Shown: positions 7,939 to 17,746, numbered from the stretch's first letter. The stretch: DNA of 64,000 nt from Oerskovia flava (GCF_026163685.1 NZ_JAOXSR010000001.1:744001-808000); one strand, 5' to 3'. Notes: generated by a model not told the origin, from the letters alone. A program made the numbers and translations.

Positions 7939-8493
7939 GCCGGCGGCCCGGTCCGCCCAGGCGACGCCCACGGCGTCGCGCACGGCGCCCGGGTCGACGC
8001 CCAGCTCGCGCAGCAGCGCCGGGCCGCCGCCGCGCTCGAGCTCGGTGACGCCCAGGACGAGGTGGCCGCCGTCGATCTTCCGGTGCCCGAGGCGCACGGC
8101 CGCGCGCAGGGACAGCTCGAGGGCCTTCTTCGCGTCCTGGGTGAACGCGAGGTGACCGGCCAGCAGGCCCCGTCGCCGAGCCGGTGCCGCGCGCTCCAGC
8201 GATCCCGGGCCGAAGGTCGCGTCCGTGCTGGCGCGGACGGCCTCCACGTCGATCCCCACCGCGGCCAGCGCGGCGGCGTCGAGACCCGTCGTGCCATGCT
8301 CGCCGGCGAGCGTCGCCTCGAGCCGGTCCCCGTCCAGGCGCAGCGACCGGAGCGCGCGACCGCCCGGGCCGGTCGTGCTGCCGAGCGCGGCGAGCAGGTG
8401 CTCCGACCCGATGCGTTCGTGGCCGACCCGCCGGGCGACCTCCTGTGCCGCTGTCACGGCGCCGCGTGCCTCCGCGGTGAACCTCTCGAACAT
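7918..8493 (-). CDS. Stand-alone Clp N-terminal domain protein
   Basis: 191 residues beginning MFERFTAEARGAVTAAQEVARRVGHERIGSEHLLAAL, the double Clp_N (ClpA/ClpC amino-terminal) repeat. A second copy starts near residue 100 (FTQDAKKALELSLRAAVRLGHRKIDGGHLVLGV). No AAA+ ATPase module follows, so it cannot unfold proteins itself. It may act as an adaptor or decoy for ClpC, or as a stress sensor. The start ATG overlaps the stop of the HTH gene upstream by one base (TGATG), so both are one translationally coupled unit. The last 21 bases overlap the convergent pcrA end. Confidence 0.88.
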   Translation of the reverse strand: MFERFTAEARGAVTAAQEVARRVGHERIGSEHLLAALGSTTGPGGRALRSLRLDGDRLEATLAGEHGTTGLDAAALAAVGIDVEAVRASTDATFGPGSLERAAPARRRGLLAGHLAFTQDAKKALELSLRAAVRLGHRKIDGGHLVLGVTELERGGGPALLRELGVDPGAVRDAVGVAWADRAAGSELGDG

Positions 8494-8702
8494 CAGGGCC
8501 TCCTCGAGTGCTTCTTGTGGACCGCCTGGCGGCTGACCCCGAGCGCGTCGGCGACCTCCTGCCACGACCAGCCGAGCGACCGGGCGCGAGCCACCTGCAG
8601 CGTCTCGAGCCGGTCGGCGAGGTCACGCAGCGCGCGCACGGCCCGCAGGCCGTCGCGGGGGTCGTCGCCGGCTGCTGCGGTGACGAGCGGGTGCTGGGTC
8701 AT
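8493..8702 (-). CDS. Small helix-turn-helix regulator paired with the Clp-N protein
   Basis: 69 residues. An N-terminal helix (about 15-40) precedes a classic helix-turn-helix at about 46-67 (SWQEVADALGVSRQAVHKKHS) that ends the protein. Two-gene HTH + Clp-N units are common in actinobacteria, but their signal is not established. The gene is first in its transcript and its promoter is covered by two identical-armed palindromes, which strongly suggests autorepression. I infer that the Clp-N partner modulates its DNA binding or stability. Confidence 0.85.
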   Translation of the reverse strand: MTQHPLVTAAAGDDPRDGLRAVRALRDLADRLETLQVARARSLGWSWQEVADALGVSRQAVHKKHSRRP

Positions 8703-8704
8703 CT

Positions 8705-8748
8705 GTCAACTGTGGTTGACGTGACCGATCGTGTCAACCCTTGTTGAC
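8705..8748 (-). promoter_or_regulatory. Promoter with two GTCAAC-N4-GTTGAC palindromes
   Basis: Two 16-base palindromes with perfect GTCAAC/GTTGAC arms and four-base spacers lie at 8705-8720 and 8733-8748, centres 28 bases apart. On the minus strand the distal one supplies a consensus -35 TTGACA. Seventeen bases later CACAGT is the best -10, six bases before the HTH ATG (8702). The proximal palindrome therefore covers the -10/start region. A repressor bound at both would shut the promoter. The CLC stop codon (8734-8736) lies inside the distal palindrome. Confidence 0.75.
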
Positions 8749-10044
8749 GGGATCGTGGTCCGTGGTGTCCGGCAGGACGCCCTGTCGGCGGGCGTCCGCC
8801 GCGAGCTTGACCACGAGCCCGACGACGGCGCCGACCACCGCGACGACGGTTACCGCGGGGCCCGCTGCGGGCGCGGTGAGCAGGAGGCCCAGCATGACCG
8901 CCGTGAGCGGCATGCCCAGGACGGCCGCCACCCCGGCCGCGATGCCGCAGGCCACCAGGGGCGACAGCGCGCTCCCTGGAACGAGGCCGCTCGTCGCCGC
9001 CCCGACGGCGACCCCGATGAAGACCGCGGGGAAGATCGTGCCGCCGCGGAACCCGGCGCCGAGGCTCAGCGCGTAGGCCAGGCTCTTCGCCAGGGCCACG
9101 GCGAGCAGCGTCCCTCCCGAGAGCGCGGTGACGTCGTCGAGCGCGCTCTGTCCGGAGAAGAGCACGGTGCCGACATCCGCTCCTGTCGTGGAGCGCACGG
9201 CGAGAGCCGCCGCGCCCACCGCCAGCCCGGCCCCGACCAGGCCCACGAGAGGTGCCCTCGACACGAGCGTCCGCAGCCGCCCGGCTCCCCGCATGACGAC
9301 CGCGATCAGCACGGCCACCACGAGCCCCACGCCCACGCCGACCAGGAGGTCGATGACCCGGACCGCCGGGTAGGGGGTGAGGCCACCGACCGCGAGCTCG
9401 CCGACGTGAACACCTGGCCAGTCGTCGACGCCGACGCGCAGCAGGTAGCCGGCGCCGAGGGCCACGAGCACCGGCAGCATGCCGACCGCCGACGTCCTTG
9501 CGGCCCGAGAGCGCAGCAGCGCGCCCTCGAGGACGAGGAGCGCCGTGACGAGCGGGTTCCCCAGGACCAGCCCGAGCGCGGCCGCGGCGCCGGCCACCAC
9601 GAGCACCTTCGCGCGCTCGTCCCGCGCACGACGGAAGGCGACGACCCCGACGCTCGCGCCGATCGCGAGCAGAGGCGCCTCCGGTCCGAGGACCGCGCCG
9701 AACGCGAGCGAGGCGAAGGCGGCCAGCAGGGCAGACGGCAGCACGCGCGGTGGCACGTCGAACGCCAGGCCGTCGAGCGGGTGGTGGCCGCCGTGCCCCG
9801 GCAGACGCGCGGCCGCCCACGTGCCCGCGCCGCCGAGTGCGAGCAGCAGCAGCACCCACCAGGCGGGTGGCTCGCTAGCCCCCATCGCTGCGGGGACGGT
9901 CGTCCACAAGAGGTTCTCCGCGGCGTGGAGCACGGAGGTGAAGATCGTCGCACCGGCCGCTGCCAGGACGCCGACCACCGCGGCGGCGGCGAGCAGGGAG
10001 CCCAGGTCGCGGACCCGGGTGGACGTCGAGCCCGTGGGCGCCAT
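8734..10044 (-). CDS. CLC-family chloride channel/transporter
   Basis: 436 residues, polytopic, with about ten to twelve membrane helices and the CLC signature regions. GPEAP at 120-124 replaces the usual GREGP but keeps the gating Glu (E122), and GFRGGTIFPAVFIG is the conserved GXFXP-type motif that lines the anion pathway. CLC proteins move chloride, some in exchange for protons, for acid resistance or ion balance. E122 fits a H+-coupled exchanger, but the flanking substitutions make selectivity uncertain. No obvious -10 lies upstream of ATG 10044. Its 3' end runs into the operator of the HTH-Clp-N cassette. Confidence 0.88.
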   Translation of the reverse strand: MAPTGSTSTRVRDLGSLLAAAAVVGVLAAAGATIFTSVLHAAENLLWTTVPAAMGASEPPAWWVLLLLALGGAGTWAAARLPGHGGHHPLDGLAFDVPPRVLPSALLAAFASLAFGAVLGPEAPLLAIGASVGVVAFRRARDERAKVLVVAGAAAALGLVLGNPLVTALLVLEGALLRSRAARTSAVGMLPVLVALGAGYLLRVGVDDWPGVHVGELAVGGLTPYPAVRVIDLLVGVGVGLVVAVLIAVVMRGAGRLRTLVSRAPLVGLVGAGLAVGAAALAVRSTTGADVGTVLFSGQSALDDVTALSGGTLLAVALAKSLAYALSLGAGFRGGTIFPAVFIGVAVGAATSGLVPGSALSPLVACGIAAGVAAVLGMPLTAVMLGLLLTAPAAGPAVTVVAVVGAVVGLVVKLAADARRQGVLPDTTDHDPVNKG

Positions 10045-10190
10045 GGCACCGAGTCAACCATGCGCGGGCCGCGCTGGCGACGGGTGGTGGCGGCCGGTGA
10101 TCACGCACGACGGGCGGTGACCGTGCGGCGTGAGCAATCAGTCACCCGCCCGTCTACGCGCTCGGCGCGGCGGCGGCTACCCTGTACCAG

Positions 10191-10212
10191 GATGTCTTGA
10201 TGTCGAGACATC
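10191..10212 (+). promoter_or_regulatory. 22-base palindrome upstream of sucCD (candidate TCA-cycle operator)
   Basis: Arms GATGTCT and AGACATC flank the core TGATGTCG, and the inner core TCTTGATGTCGAGA (10195-10208) recurs almost unchanged upstream of icd (TCTTGACGTCGAGA, 26210-26223). It lies 43 bases upstream of the sucC GTG, just after a TACCCT element that could be a -10. The shared site before two TCA-cycle units suggests a common regulator, which I cannot name. The remaining 10045-10190 stretch shows no gene. Confidence 0.6.
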
Positions 10213-10254
10213 GAACCAGCCGGTGAGGCTAGTCAATCGGAAGGACGCAGCAGG

Positions 10255-11430
10255 GTGGACCTGTTCGAATACCAGGCGCGCGACATCTTCGAGAAGCACG
10301 GCGTTCCCGTGCTCGGCGGCGTGGTCGCCACCACGCCCGAAGAGGCTCGTGCAGGCGCAGAGAAGCTCGGCGGCGGGACCGTGGTCGTCAAGGCCCAGGT
10401 CAAGACCGGCGGGCGCGGCAAGGCAGGCGGCGTCAAGCTCGCCCACTCACCCGAGGAGACCGCCGAGAAGGCGTCGGAGATCCTCGGCATGGACATCAAG
10501 GGGCACACGGTCCACCGCGTCATGATCGCCGCGGGTGCGCGCATCGCCGAGGAGTACTACTTCTCGGTGCTGCTCGACCGGGCGAACCGCTCCTACCTCG
10601 CCATGGCGAGCGTCGAGGGCGGCATGGAGATCGAGCAGCTCGCGGTCGAGCGGCCCGAGGCGCTCGCGAAGATCGCGGTCGACCCGGTCGTGGGCATCGA
10701 CGCCGCGAAGGCCGAGGAGATCGTCACGGCCGCCGGCTTCGCGGACGACGTCAAGGAGCAGGTGGCGCAGGCCATCCAGAAGCTCTGGACGGTCTACGTC
10801 GAGGAGGACGCGACTCTCGTCGAGGTCAACCCCCTCGTCAAGACCGAGGACGGGCAGATCGTCGCGCTCGACGGCAAGGTCACCCTCGACGAGAACGCCG
10901 GGTTCCGCCACGCGGACCACGAGGCGCTCGAGGACAAGGACGCCGCCGACCCGCTCGAGGCCAAGGCCAAGGAGAACGACCTCAACTACGTCAAGCTCGA
11001 CGGCGCGGTCGGGATCATCGGCAACGGCGCGGGGCTCGTCATGAGCACCCTCGACGTCGTCGCGTACGCCGGTGAGGCGCACGGCGGGGTCAAGCCCGCC
11101 AACTTCCTCGACATCGGCGGTGGCGCGTCCGCCGCCGTCATGGCCGCCGGCCTCGACGTCATCCTCAACGACCCGCAGGTCAAGAGCGTGTTCGTCAACG
11201 TCTTCGGCGGCATCACCGCGTGCGACGAGGTCGCCAACGGCATCGTCCAGGCGCTCGGCATCCTCGGCGACGAGGCGAACAAGCCGCTCGTCGTGCGCCT
11301 CGACGGCAACAACGTCGAGGAGGGGCGCCGCATCCTCGCCGAGGCGAACCACCCGCTCGTGACGCTGGCCGAGACGATGGACGGCGGCGCCGACCGCGCC
11401 GCCGAGCTGGCCGCCGCGTCCGCCGCCTGA
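10255..11430 (+). CDS. sucC: Succinyl-CoA synthetase (ADP-forming) beta subunit
   Basis: 391 residues starting at GTG 10255 ([22 protein letters not shown], the standard SucC amino end). ATP-grasp domain at about 1-235 with [16 protein letters not shown] and the metal-binding [11 protein letters not shown], then the CoA-ligase domain with [15 protein letters not shown] and [15 protein letters not shown]. With SucD it converts succinyl-CoA, ADP and phosphate to succinate, CoA and ATP in the TCA cycle. sucD follows after 35 bases. The upstream palindrome is the likely control point. Confidence 0.97.
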   Translation: MDLFEYQARDIFEKHGVPVLGGVVATTPEEARAGAEKLGGGTVVVKAQVKTGGRGKAGGVKLAHSPEETAEKASEILGMDIKGHTVHRVMIAAGARIAEEYYFSVLLDRANRSYLAMASVEGGMEIEQLAVERPEALAKIAVDPVVGIDAAKAEEIVTAAGFADDVKEQVAQAIQKLWTVYVEEDATLVEVNPLVKTEDGQIVALDGKVTLDENAGFRHADHEALEDKDAADPLEAKAKENDLNYVKLDGAVGIIGNGAGLVMSTLDVVAYAGEAHGGVKPANFLDIGGGASAAVMAAGLDVILNDPQVKSVFVNVFGGITACDEVANGIVQALGILGDEANKPLVVRLDGNNVEEGRRILAEANHPLVTLAETMDGGADRAAELAAASAA

Positions 11431-11465
11431 GCCCGAGACGACCCGAGAAGAGAACAGACACAGAC

Positions 11466-12344
<879 letters not shown>

Positions 12345-12366
12345 CCTGCGGCGACTGATCGCCGAC

Positions 12367-12405
12367 CGACGGCGCCCGCCCCTTTTCGAAGGACGGGCGC
12401 CGTCG
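12367..12405 (+). terminator. Terminator after sucD
   Basis: Twelve-base perfect stem CGACGGCGCCCG (12367-12378) / CGGGCGCCGTCG (12394-12405), with an inner CCTT/AAGG helix in the 15-base loop. There is no U-run, as usual in this genome. Confidence 0.8.
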
Positions 12406-12514
12406 TCGTATGCTCAGCCACGCACGCGGCCTGGTCCGGGTGCGCGCAGCCCGTGCACACGGCGTCGGACCACGCCGTGCGATATGCCCGACGAAGGCGG
12501 CGCAGTCGACGACG

Positions 12515-13747
12515 ATGGAGATCATGAGCGCCACCTCCCGGACAGCCAGCGGCGACCGCCGCCCGCGGACGGTGGAGGCGGACGTCCCGTCCCCACCCCG
12601 GTTCCGCGCGCCGCGCCACGGGATGTCCGGTGTCGTCGCAGCGCTCCAGGCGCTCACGCTCTCCCTCGCCGTCGTGATCCTCCCCGCCATCACCGCGTTC
12701 CTCGCCTCGAGCGGCGGTCCCGGCGACGGCACCGGGTGGGGGCGGTCCGTCTCGGTCGGTGCGGGGTTCTGGCTGCTCGGGCACGGTGCACCCATCACCG
12801 CCGGTGGCACGCACATCACCCTCGTCCCGCTCGGCCTGACCGCGCTCGCCGTCTTCACCGGCTTCGCCTCGGCACGTCGCTCCGCCCACACCTCGCTCGC
12901 GGCCTGGGTGGCCGGCACCGTCACGTACGCGCTCGCGACGACCGCCATCGCGTGGCTGTCGGGGTCCGCGACGGGCTGGGACCTGCTCGCCGCACCCCTC
13001 GGCGGCGCCGTCGTCGGAGGGATCGGCCTGGGCCTCGGGATCCTCGCCCGGCCCGACGCCCCGCGGGTCGGGGACCTCACGGCCTGGCTCGACCCGTACG
13101 TGCCGCCCGTGGCCCGGCTCGGGATGCGCGGCGGGGCGCTGGCCGTCGCACTCGTCGTGGCGTCGGCGTCGGTCCTGGTCGGCGCCTGGGTCCTGGCCGG
13201 CCGGGCGACCTCGGGGGACATCGCCGCGGGCCTCGCCCCGGGGATCGCGGGCAGCGTCATCCTCGGGCTCGCGCAGCTCACCGTCCTGCTGAACCTCGTC
13301 GTGTGGGCCGTCGCGTGGCTCGTCGGCCCGGGGTTCGCCGTAGGGGAGGGTAGCTCGTTCACCGTGACCGGCGCTCAGTCCGGTCCGTTGCCCTCGGTGC
13401 CGCTGCTCGGCGCCCTGCCCGGCGACGACTGGGCGAACGCCGTGAGCGTCGGTGCTCCCGTCGTCGTGGTCCTCGCGGGAGTCGTCGCGGGGGTGTTCGT
13501 CTGGCGGCGGCTGGACGGCGCGACGTGGCTGGACCTCTCGGTCGCCGCGCTCGCGCTCGCACTGACCGCCGGGCTCCTCGTGGCGGTCCTCGTCGCGGTG
13601 GCGAGCGGCGCCGTCGGGCCGGGCCGGCTGTCGACCGTCGGTGCGGACAGCGCCCTGACAGGGCTGCTGACCGCCGCCGAGATCGGTGGCGGGGCAGTCC
13701 TCGCGCTGCTGTGGTGCAGGCTCGGCCTCAGACACCCGACCGACTGA
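12515..13747 (+). CDS. DUF6350 family polytopic membrane protein
   Basis: About 410 residues, nine or ten hydrophobic segments (for example VVAALQALTLSLAVVILPAITAFLA, LVPLGLTALAVFTGFA, VVVVLAGVVAGVFVW) and a soluble N-terminal 45 residues. DUF6350 proteins are actinobacterial, uncharacterised, and usually sit between sucD and purN/purH, as here apart from an intervening block. Start is uncertain: ATG 12515 or ATG 12524, the latter preceded closely by GGAG. No catalytic motif is visible; a transport or envelope role is only a guess. Confidence 0.82.
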   Translation: MEIMSATSRTASGDRRPRTVEADVPSPPRFRAPRHGMSGVVAALQALTLSLAVVILPAITAFLASSGGPGDGTGWGRSVSVGAGFWLLGHGAPITAGGTHITLVPLGLTALAVFTGFASARRSAHTSLAAWVAGTVTYALATTAIAWLSGSATGWDLLAAPLGGAVVGGIGLGLGILARPDAPRVGDLTAWLDPYVPPVARLGMRGGALAVALVVASASVLVGAWVLAGRATSGDIAAGLAPGIAGSVILGLAQLTVLLNLVVWAVAWLVGPGFAVGEGSSFTVTGAQSGPLPSVPLLGALPGDDWANAVSVGAPVVVVLAGVVAGVFVWRRLDGATWLDLSVAALALALTAGLLVAVLVAVASGAVGPGRLSTVGADSALTGLLTAAEIGGGAVLALLWCRLGLRHPTD

Positions 13748-13778
13748 GCCGGCGACGACGGTCTGGTCCTGAGACGAA

Positions 13779-14942
13779 CTAGCCGTCGAAGACGATGACC
13801 GGCCCCTCGACACCGACCACGACCCTGTCGCCCACCTGGTGCCCGGAGCCGCTGAGGGTCCGTACCAGGACCGAGCCGGGTCCCTGCTCGCCCGTCCCCT
13901 CGTCGAGGCGTACGTGGAACAGGGCGTCGTGACCGAAGTACTCGCGGCGGGTGACCGTGCCTGCCGCGGCGGTCCCGGTGGGGCTCCCCGCGGGCTCCAG
14001 CCGGAGCTGCTCGGGGCGCAGCACCACCCGCACGGCGGGTCGAGCGAGCGCGACCGGTGCGACCGCCGGCGCGAGCGGACCGAGCGCGGTCTGCACCGCC
14101 CGCCCGTCCCAGCGCCCCGGCAGCGTGACGGAGTCCCCGAGGAACTGCGCGACCCACGGGTCGGCGGGACGCTCGTAGAGGTCGACGGGGGCGTCGTCCT
14201 GCACCACCCGGCCGTCGCGCAGGACGACGACGCGGTCGGCCATGGACAGGGCCTCGTCCTGGTCGTGGGTGACGAGGACCGCCGTCGCGCCGAGGTGGTG
14301 CAGGATCTCGCGGACCTCGGTGCGCAGACCGGTTCGCAGCGACGCGTCGAGCGCGCTGAACGGTTCGTCGAGGAGGACGAGGTCCGGTCGGGGCGCCAGC
14401 GCGCGGGCGAGCGCGACACGCTGGCGCTGGCCGCCCGAGAGCTCGTGGGGGAGGCGGTGCGCGGTGCCGGCGAGGCCGACGACGTCGAGCAGCTCGTCGA
14501 CCCGGCGCCGGCGGGCGGCGGCGTCCCAGCGGGTGCCGCCGACGCCGCGCCGCCGCAGGCCGAACGCGATGTTCCCGGCGACGTCGCGGTGCGGGAAGAG
14601 GGCGGCGTCCTGCGGCACCAGCCCGATCCGTCGGTGCTCCGGACCGAGGCCGTCGGGTCCGTCGACGAGGACGCGGTCCCCGAGAGTGACATGCCCGTCC
14701 GTGGCCGGCAGCAGCCCGGCGACGACCCGGAGGAGCGTCGTCTTGCCGCAGCCGCTCGGCCCGAGGACGGCGAGGAGCGTGCCCGCGTCGGCGGTCAGGT
14801 CGACCCCGTGCAGCACGGCCGTGCCCTCCTGCCCGCGGCGCGCGCCGGGGTACCGGGCGTGCAGGCCGCGCACGACGAGCGCGGGGCGCTCGGCGACAGG
14901 GTCGGGCGTGAGGGCGGGAGGAGCTACCGGGGCGGTGGTCAT
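13779..14942 (-). CDS. fbpC: Iron(III) ABC transporter ATP-binding protein, FbpC type
   Basis: 387 residues. ABC domain with Walker A GPSGCGKTT, Q-loop LVPQDAALFPH, signature LSGGQRQRVALARAL, Walker B LVLLDEP and H-loop VTHDQ. A C-terminal TOBE-like regulatory region follows (about 290-387, VVLRPEQLRLEP). The FbpC/PotA class energises import of substrate-loaded binding protein. Its ATG overlaps the permease stop by four bases (ATGA), last gene of an fbpA-fbpB-fbpC operon. The iron box far upstream of fbpA supports iron rather than polyamine or sulfate as substrate. Confidence 0.92.
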   Translation of the reverse strand: MTTAPVAPPALTPDPVAERPALVVRGLHARYPGARRGQEGTAVLHGVDLTADAGTLLAVLGPSGCGKTTLLRVVAGLLPATDGHVTLGDRVLVDGPDGLGPEHRRIGLVPQDAALFPHRDVAGNIAFGLRRRGVGGTRWDAAARRRRVDELLDVVGLAGTAHRLPHELSGGQRQRVALARALAPRPDLVLLDEPFSALDASLRTGLRTEVREILHHLGATAVLVTHDQDEALSMADRVVVLRDGRVVQDDAPVDLYERPADPWVAQFLGDSVTLPGRWDGRAVQTALGPLAPAVAPVALARPAVRVVLRPEQLRLEPAGSPTGTAAAGTVTRREYFGHDALFHVRLDEGTGEQGPGSVLVRTLSGSGHQVGDRVVVGVEGPVIVFDG

Positions 14943-16531
14943 GTGGGGTCGGCCTGTCGGTCGGCGTGGCGGGAGAGCAGGAAGGCGGGAACGCTCGCGA
15001 CGGCGATGAGCGTCACGGCGTACGGTGCCGCAGCACCGTACGCGGCGATGTCGGTGAGCTGCCACAGCCGGGTGGCGAGGGTGTCGGTCCCGGTGGGGCG
15101 GAGCATGAGCGTGGCAGGGAGCTCCTTCATCGCGGTGAGCGCGACCAGGAGGGCTCCCGCGGCCACACCCGGCCAGGCGAGCCGACCGGTGACGGCGAAC
15201 CACGCGCCGACGGGCGAGCGCCCGAGCGTCCGGGCGGTCTGCTCCAGGGAGACGGGGACCTGCGAGACGGCCGCGCGCACCGAGCCGGCCGCCTTGGGCA
15301 CGAACAGCAGCGCGTACGCCAGGACCAGGACGAGGGGCGTCTGGTAGATGCCGGGCACCAGCTCGAGCGTGAGGTAGACCATCGACAGGCCGAGCACGAT
15401 CCCGGGCAGCCCGTGCCCGAGGTAGGTCGCGGTCTCGAGCGCGCCGACGCTCCGGGTCCGGTACCGGGCGGCGAGGATCCCGATCGGCAGCGCGAGGAGC
15501 GCGGCCAGCGCCGCGCCCGCGAGACCGAGCAGGACCGTGACGACGGCCGCCTCGCCGAGTCGCGCGAGCTCGGCCTCGCGCTCGGCGACGCTGACGACCG
15601 ACCGCACCACCATGGTCGCGACGGGCACCCCGAGCGCGGCGACGGTCAGGCCGGCGAGCAGCACCGTGCTCGGCACCTGCCAGCCGCCGAGCCGGACGGG
15701 TGCCGCCGCGCCGACGCGGACCGGTCCGGGCGCCGCTGCCCGACGGCGCAGCGCGCGTTCGGCGAGCACGATCACCAGGGCGAGGGCCACCAGCACGACG
15801 GACAGCACGAGCGCGAGCGCACGGTTGAAGGACCCGCTGAACGCGGTGTGGACCGCCCAGGTGAAGGCCGGGAACCGCATGATCGCGACCACGCCGAAGT
15901 CCGAGACCGTGTACAGCGCGGCGAGGAGCGCACCCGCCCCGGCGGCGGGCGCGATCTGGGGCAGGATCGCGGTGCGGAACGCCCGCACGGGCCCGCAGCC
16001 GAGGGTGCGGGCGACCGCCTCGACGTCGAGGTCGGCGCGGCGCAGCGCCGCGGTCACGGGCAGCGTCACGTAGGGCGTCGAGACGAGCACGAGGACCACG
16101 ACCGAGCCCCAGAACCCGCGCAGCGGCGTCAGTGAGACCCATGCGAAGCCCGCCACGTAGGACGGCACGGCCAGGGGGAGCGCCGTGAGCACCTGCCAGC
16201 CCCGCCGCCAGGCGAGGTCCGTGCGGGCGAGGAGGAACGCCGTCGGGACGCCGATGGCGAGCGTGCCGGCGGTGACGGCCGCGACGAGGCCCACGGTGTT
16301 GAGGGTGAGCGAGAGCGTGCGCGGCCGCCACAGGGCCGCCCAGGCCGCGCCGTCGGGCTGCCCGGCGAGCTGGACGCCGAGGAAGATCACCGGCGTCGCG
16401 ACGAGGACGACGGAGAGCAGCGCGAGCAGCCGGAGCACGGGGGACGGGTGCACGGACGAGCGCCCCCGCCGGCGCACGGGGGTGCGTCGGCGGGGGCTCG
16501 GACCGGTCGGGCCGGTGCTCGTCGTGGTCAT
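14939..16531 (-). CDS. fbpB: Iron(III) ABC transporter permease, fused double-domain FbpB type
   Basis: 530 residues, about twelve membrane helices in two homologous halves. The EAA-type cytoplasmic loops are near AVARTLGCGPVRAFRTAILPQ (first half) and TARTLGRSPVGAWFAVTGRLA (second half). A single polypeptide carrying both permease halves is typical of the Fbp/SfuB ferric-iron family. Start ATG 16531 lies 12 bases after the fbpA stop; the basic N-terminus (RRRTPVRRRGRSS) would face the cytoplasm. Confidence 0.92.
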   Translation of the reverse strand: MTTTSTGPTGPSPRRRTPVRRRGRSSVHPSPVLRLLALLSVVLVATPVIFLGVQLAGQPDGAAWAALWRPRTLSLTLNTVGLVAAVTAGTLAIGVPTAFLLARTDLAWRRGWQVLTALPLAVPSYVAGFAWVSLTPLRGFWGSVVVLVLVSTPYVTLPVTAALRRADLDVEAVARTLGCGPVRAFRTAILPQIAPAAGAGALLAALYTVSDFGVVAIMRFPAFTWAVHTAFSGSFNRALALVLSVVLVALALVIVLAERALRRRAAAPGPVRVGAAAPVRLGGWQVPSTVLLAGLTVAALGVPVATMVVRSVVSVAEREAELARLGEAAVVTVLLGLAGAALAALLALPIGILAARYRTRSVGALETATYLGHGLPGIVLGLSMVYLTLELVPGIYQTPLVLVLAYALLFVPKAAGSVRAAVSQVPVSLEQTARTLGRSPVGAWFAVTGRLAWPGVAAGALLVALTAMKELPATLMLRPTGTDTLATRLWQLTDIAAYGAAAPYAVTLIAVASVPAFLLSRHADRQADPT

Positions 16532-16542
16532 CCGTCGTGTGG

Positions 16543-17649
16543 TCAGCCGACCGTGAGCCCGGCCTCGTCGACGAGGGCGGCGCTCTCGACGACCGTCCCG
16601 AGGTCGGACAGGTCGATCTCGGGGCCGTTGAGCGAGTCCAGCGGGGGCACACCCTCCGGACCGTCGATGCCCGGGACGAGCGGGTACTCGAACTCCGTGG
16701 TGGCGAAGTACGTCTGGCCGTCCTCCGAGAGCAGGTAGTCGACGAAGGCGAGCGCGTCGGCGCGGCCCTCGCCGCCCCCGAGGATCCCGACGCCGGTCGC
16801 GTTGACGAGCGCCGCGACGTCGCCGTCGGCGCCGAACTTCAGTTGGGCGCGCATGTTCTCCGCGCCCTGCTCGGCGGCGGCCGAGTACCAGTAGTAGTGG
16901 TTGATGAGGCCGAGCTGGACCTCGCCGGTGTTGACGGCCTCGAGGATCGCGCTGTTCTTCTCGTACGTGGCCGCGTCGTTGGCGGCGAGCGCCTCGAGCC
17001 ACGCGGCGGCGCCGTCCTCGCCCTCGGTCAGGCGCAGCGCGGTGACGAACGCCAGGAACGAGGCGTTGCCCGGCGCGACGCCGATCTCACCGGACCAGCG
17101 CGGGTCGATGATCTCCGCGACGGTGTCGGGGACGTCGGCCTCGTCGACCTGCTCGGAGTCGTACGCCACGACCCGGGCGCGGCCCGTGATGCCGACCCAG
17201 GTGCCGTCGTCGGCCACGTAGGCCTCCGGGACGGAGCCGAGGACGTCCTCGGGGAGCGCGGTGAGCAGGCCCGCGTCGCCGACGAGGCCGAGCGCCCCGG
17301 CCTCCTGGGAGAGGAAGACGTGCCCGGGCGAGCTCTCGCCCTCGGTGAGCAGGAGCTGCGCCTGCTCGGCGCTGCCGGCGTACCGCACCTCGGTCTCGAT
17401 GCCGCTGGCCTCCTCGAACTGCTCGATGAGCGGTGCGACCAGGTCCTCGCCGCGGCCCGAGTAGATGACCAGGGGCCCCTCGTCGGAGGTGGTGTCGGCG
17501 GCGTCGGTCGTCTCGGTGTCAGGCAGGGGTACGCCCGGCTCGTCGCTGCTCGCGCAGGCGCCGAGGGCGACGACGGGGACGAGGAGCAGAGCGGCGAGGC
17601 GGGCGGAGCGCCGACCTGCCGGTGATGTCGCGCGACGTGCTGCGTGCAT
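16543..17649 (-). CDS. fbpA: Iron(III)-binding lipoprotein, FbpA type
   Basis: 368 residues, extracytoplasmic solute-binding protein. Lipoprotein signal with lipobox VALGAC, lipidated Cys C32. Mature protein begins with an acidic Ser/Thr/Asp linker, then LVIYSGRGEDLVAPLIEQFEEASGIETEVRYAG, the start of the type 2 ferric-binding fold. Tyr residues in NHYYWYSAA fit the Tyr pair that binds Fe3+ in FbpA. First gene of fbpABC; the 5' region holds a DtxR/IdeR-like box, so expression should rise when iron is scarce. Confidence 0.93.
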   Translation of the reverse strand: MHAARRATSPAGRRSARLAALLLVPVVALGACASSDEPGVPLPDTETTDAADTTSDEGPLVIYSGRGEDLVAPLIEQFEEASGIETEVRYAGSAEQAQLLLTEGESSPGHVFLSQEAGALGLVGDAGLLTALPEDVLGSVPEAYVADDGTWVGITGRARVVAYDSEQVDEADVPDTVAEIIDPRWSGEIGVAPGNASFLAFVTALRLTEGEDGAAAWLEALAANDAATYEKNSAILEAVNTGEVQLGLINHYYWYSAAAEQGAENMRAQLKFGADGDVAALVNATGVGILGGGEGRADALAFVDYLLSEDGQTYFATTEFEYPLVPGIDGPEGVPPLDSLNGPEIDLSDLGTVVESAALVDEAGLTVG

Positions 17650-17746
17650 GGAGGAACCTCATCGATCTCGCGGTGGACCCGAGCGCCCGGTGGCGGCGCC
17701 TTCGGTACGGTGTGGTGGGGCCTGGCGCAACGCCGCCCCGATGAGT

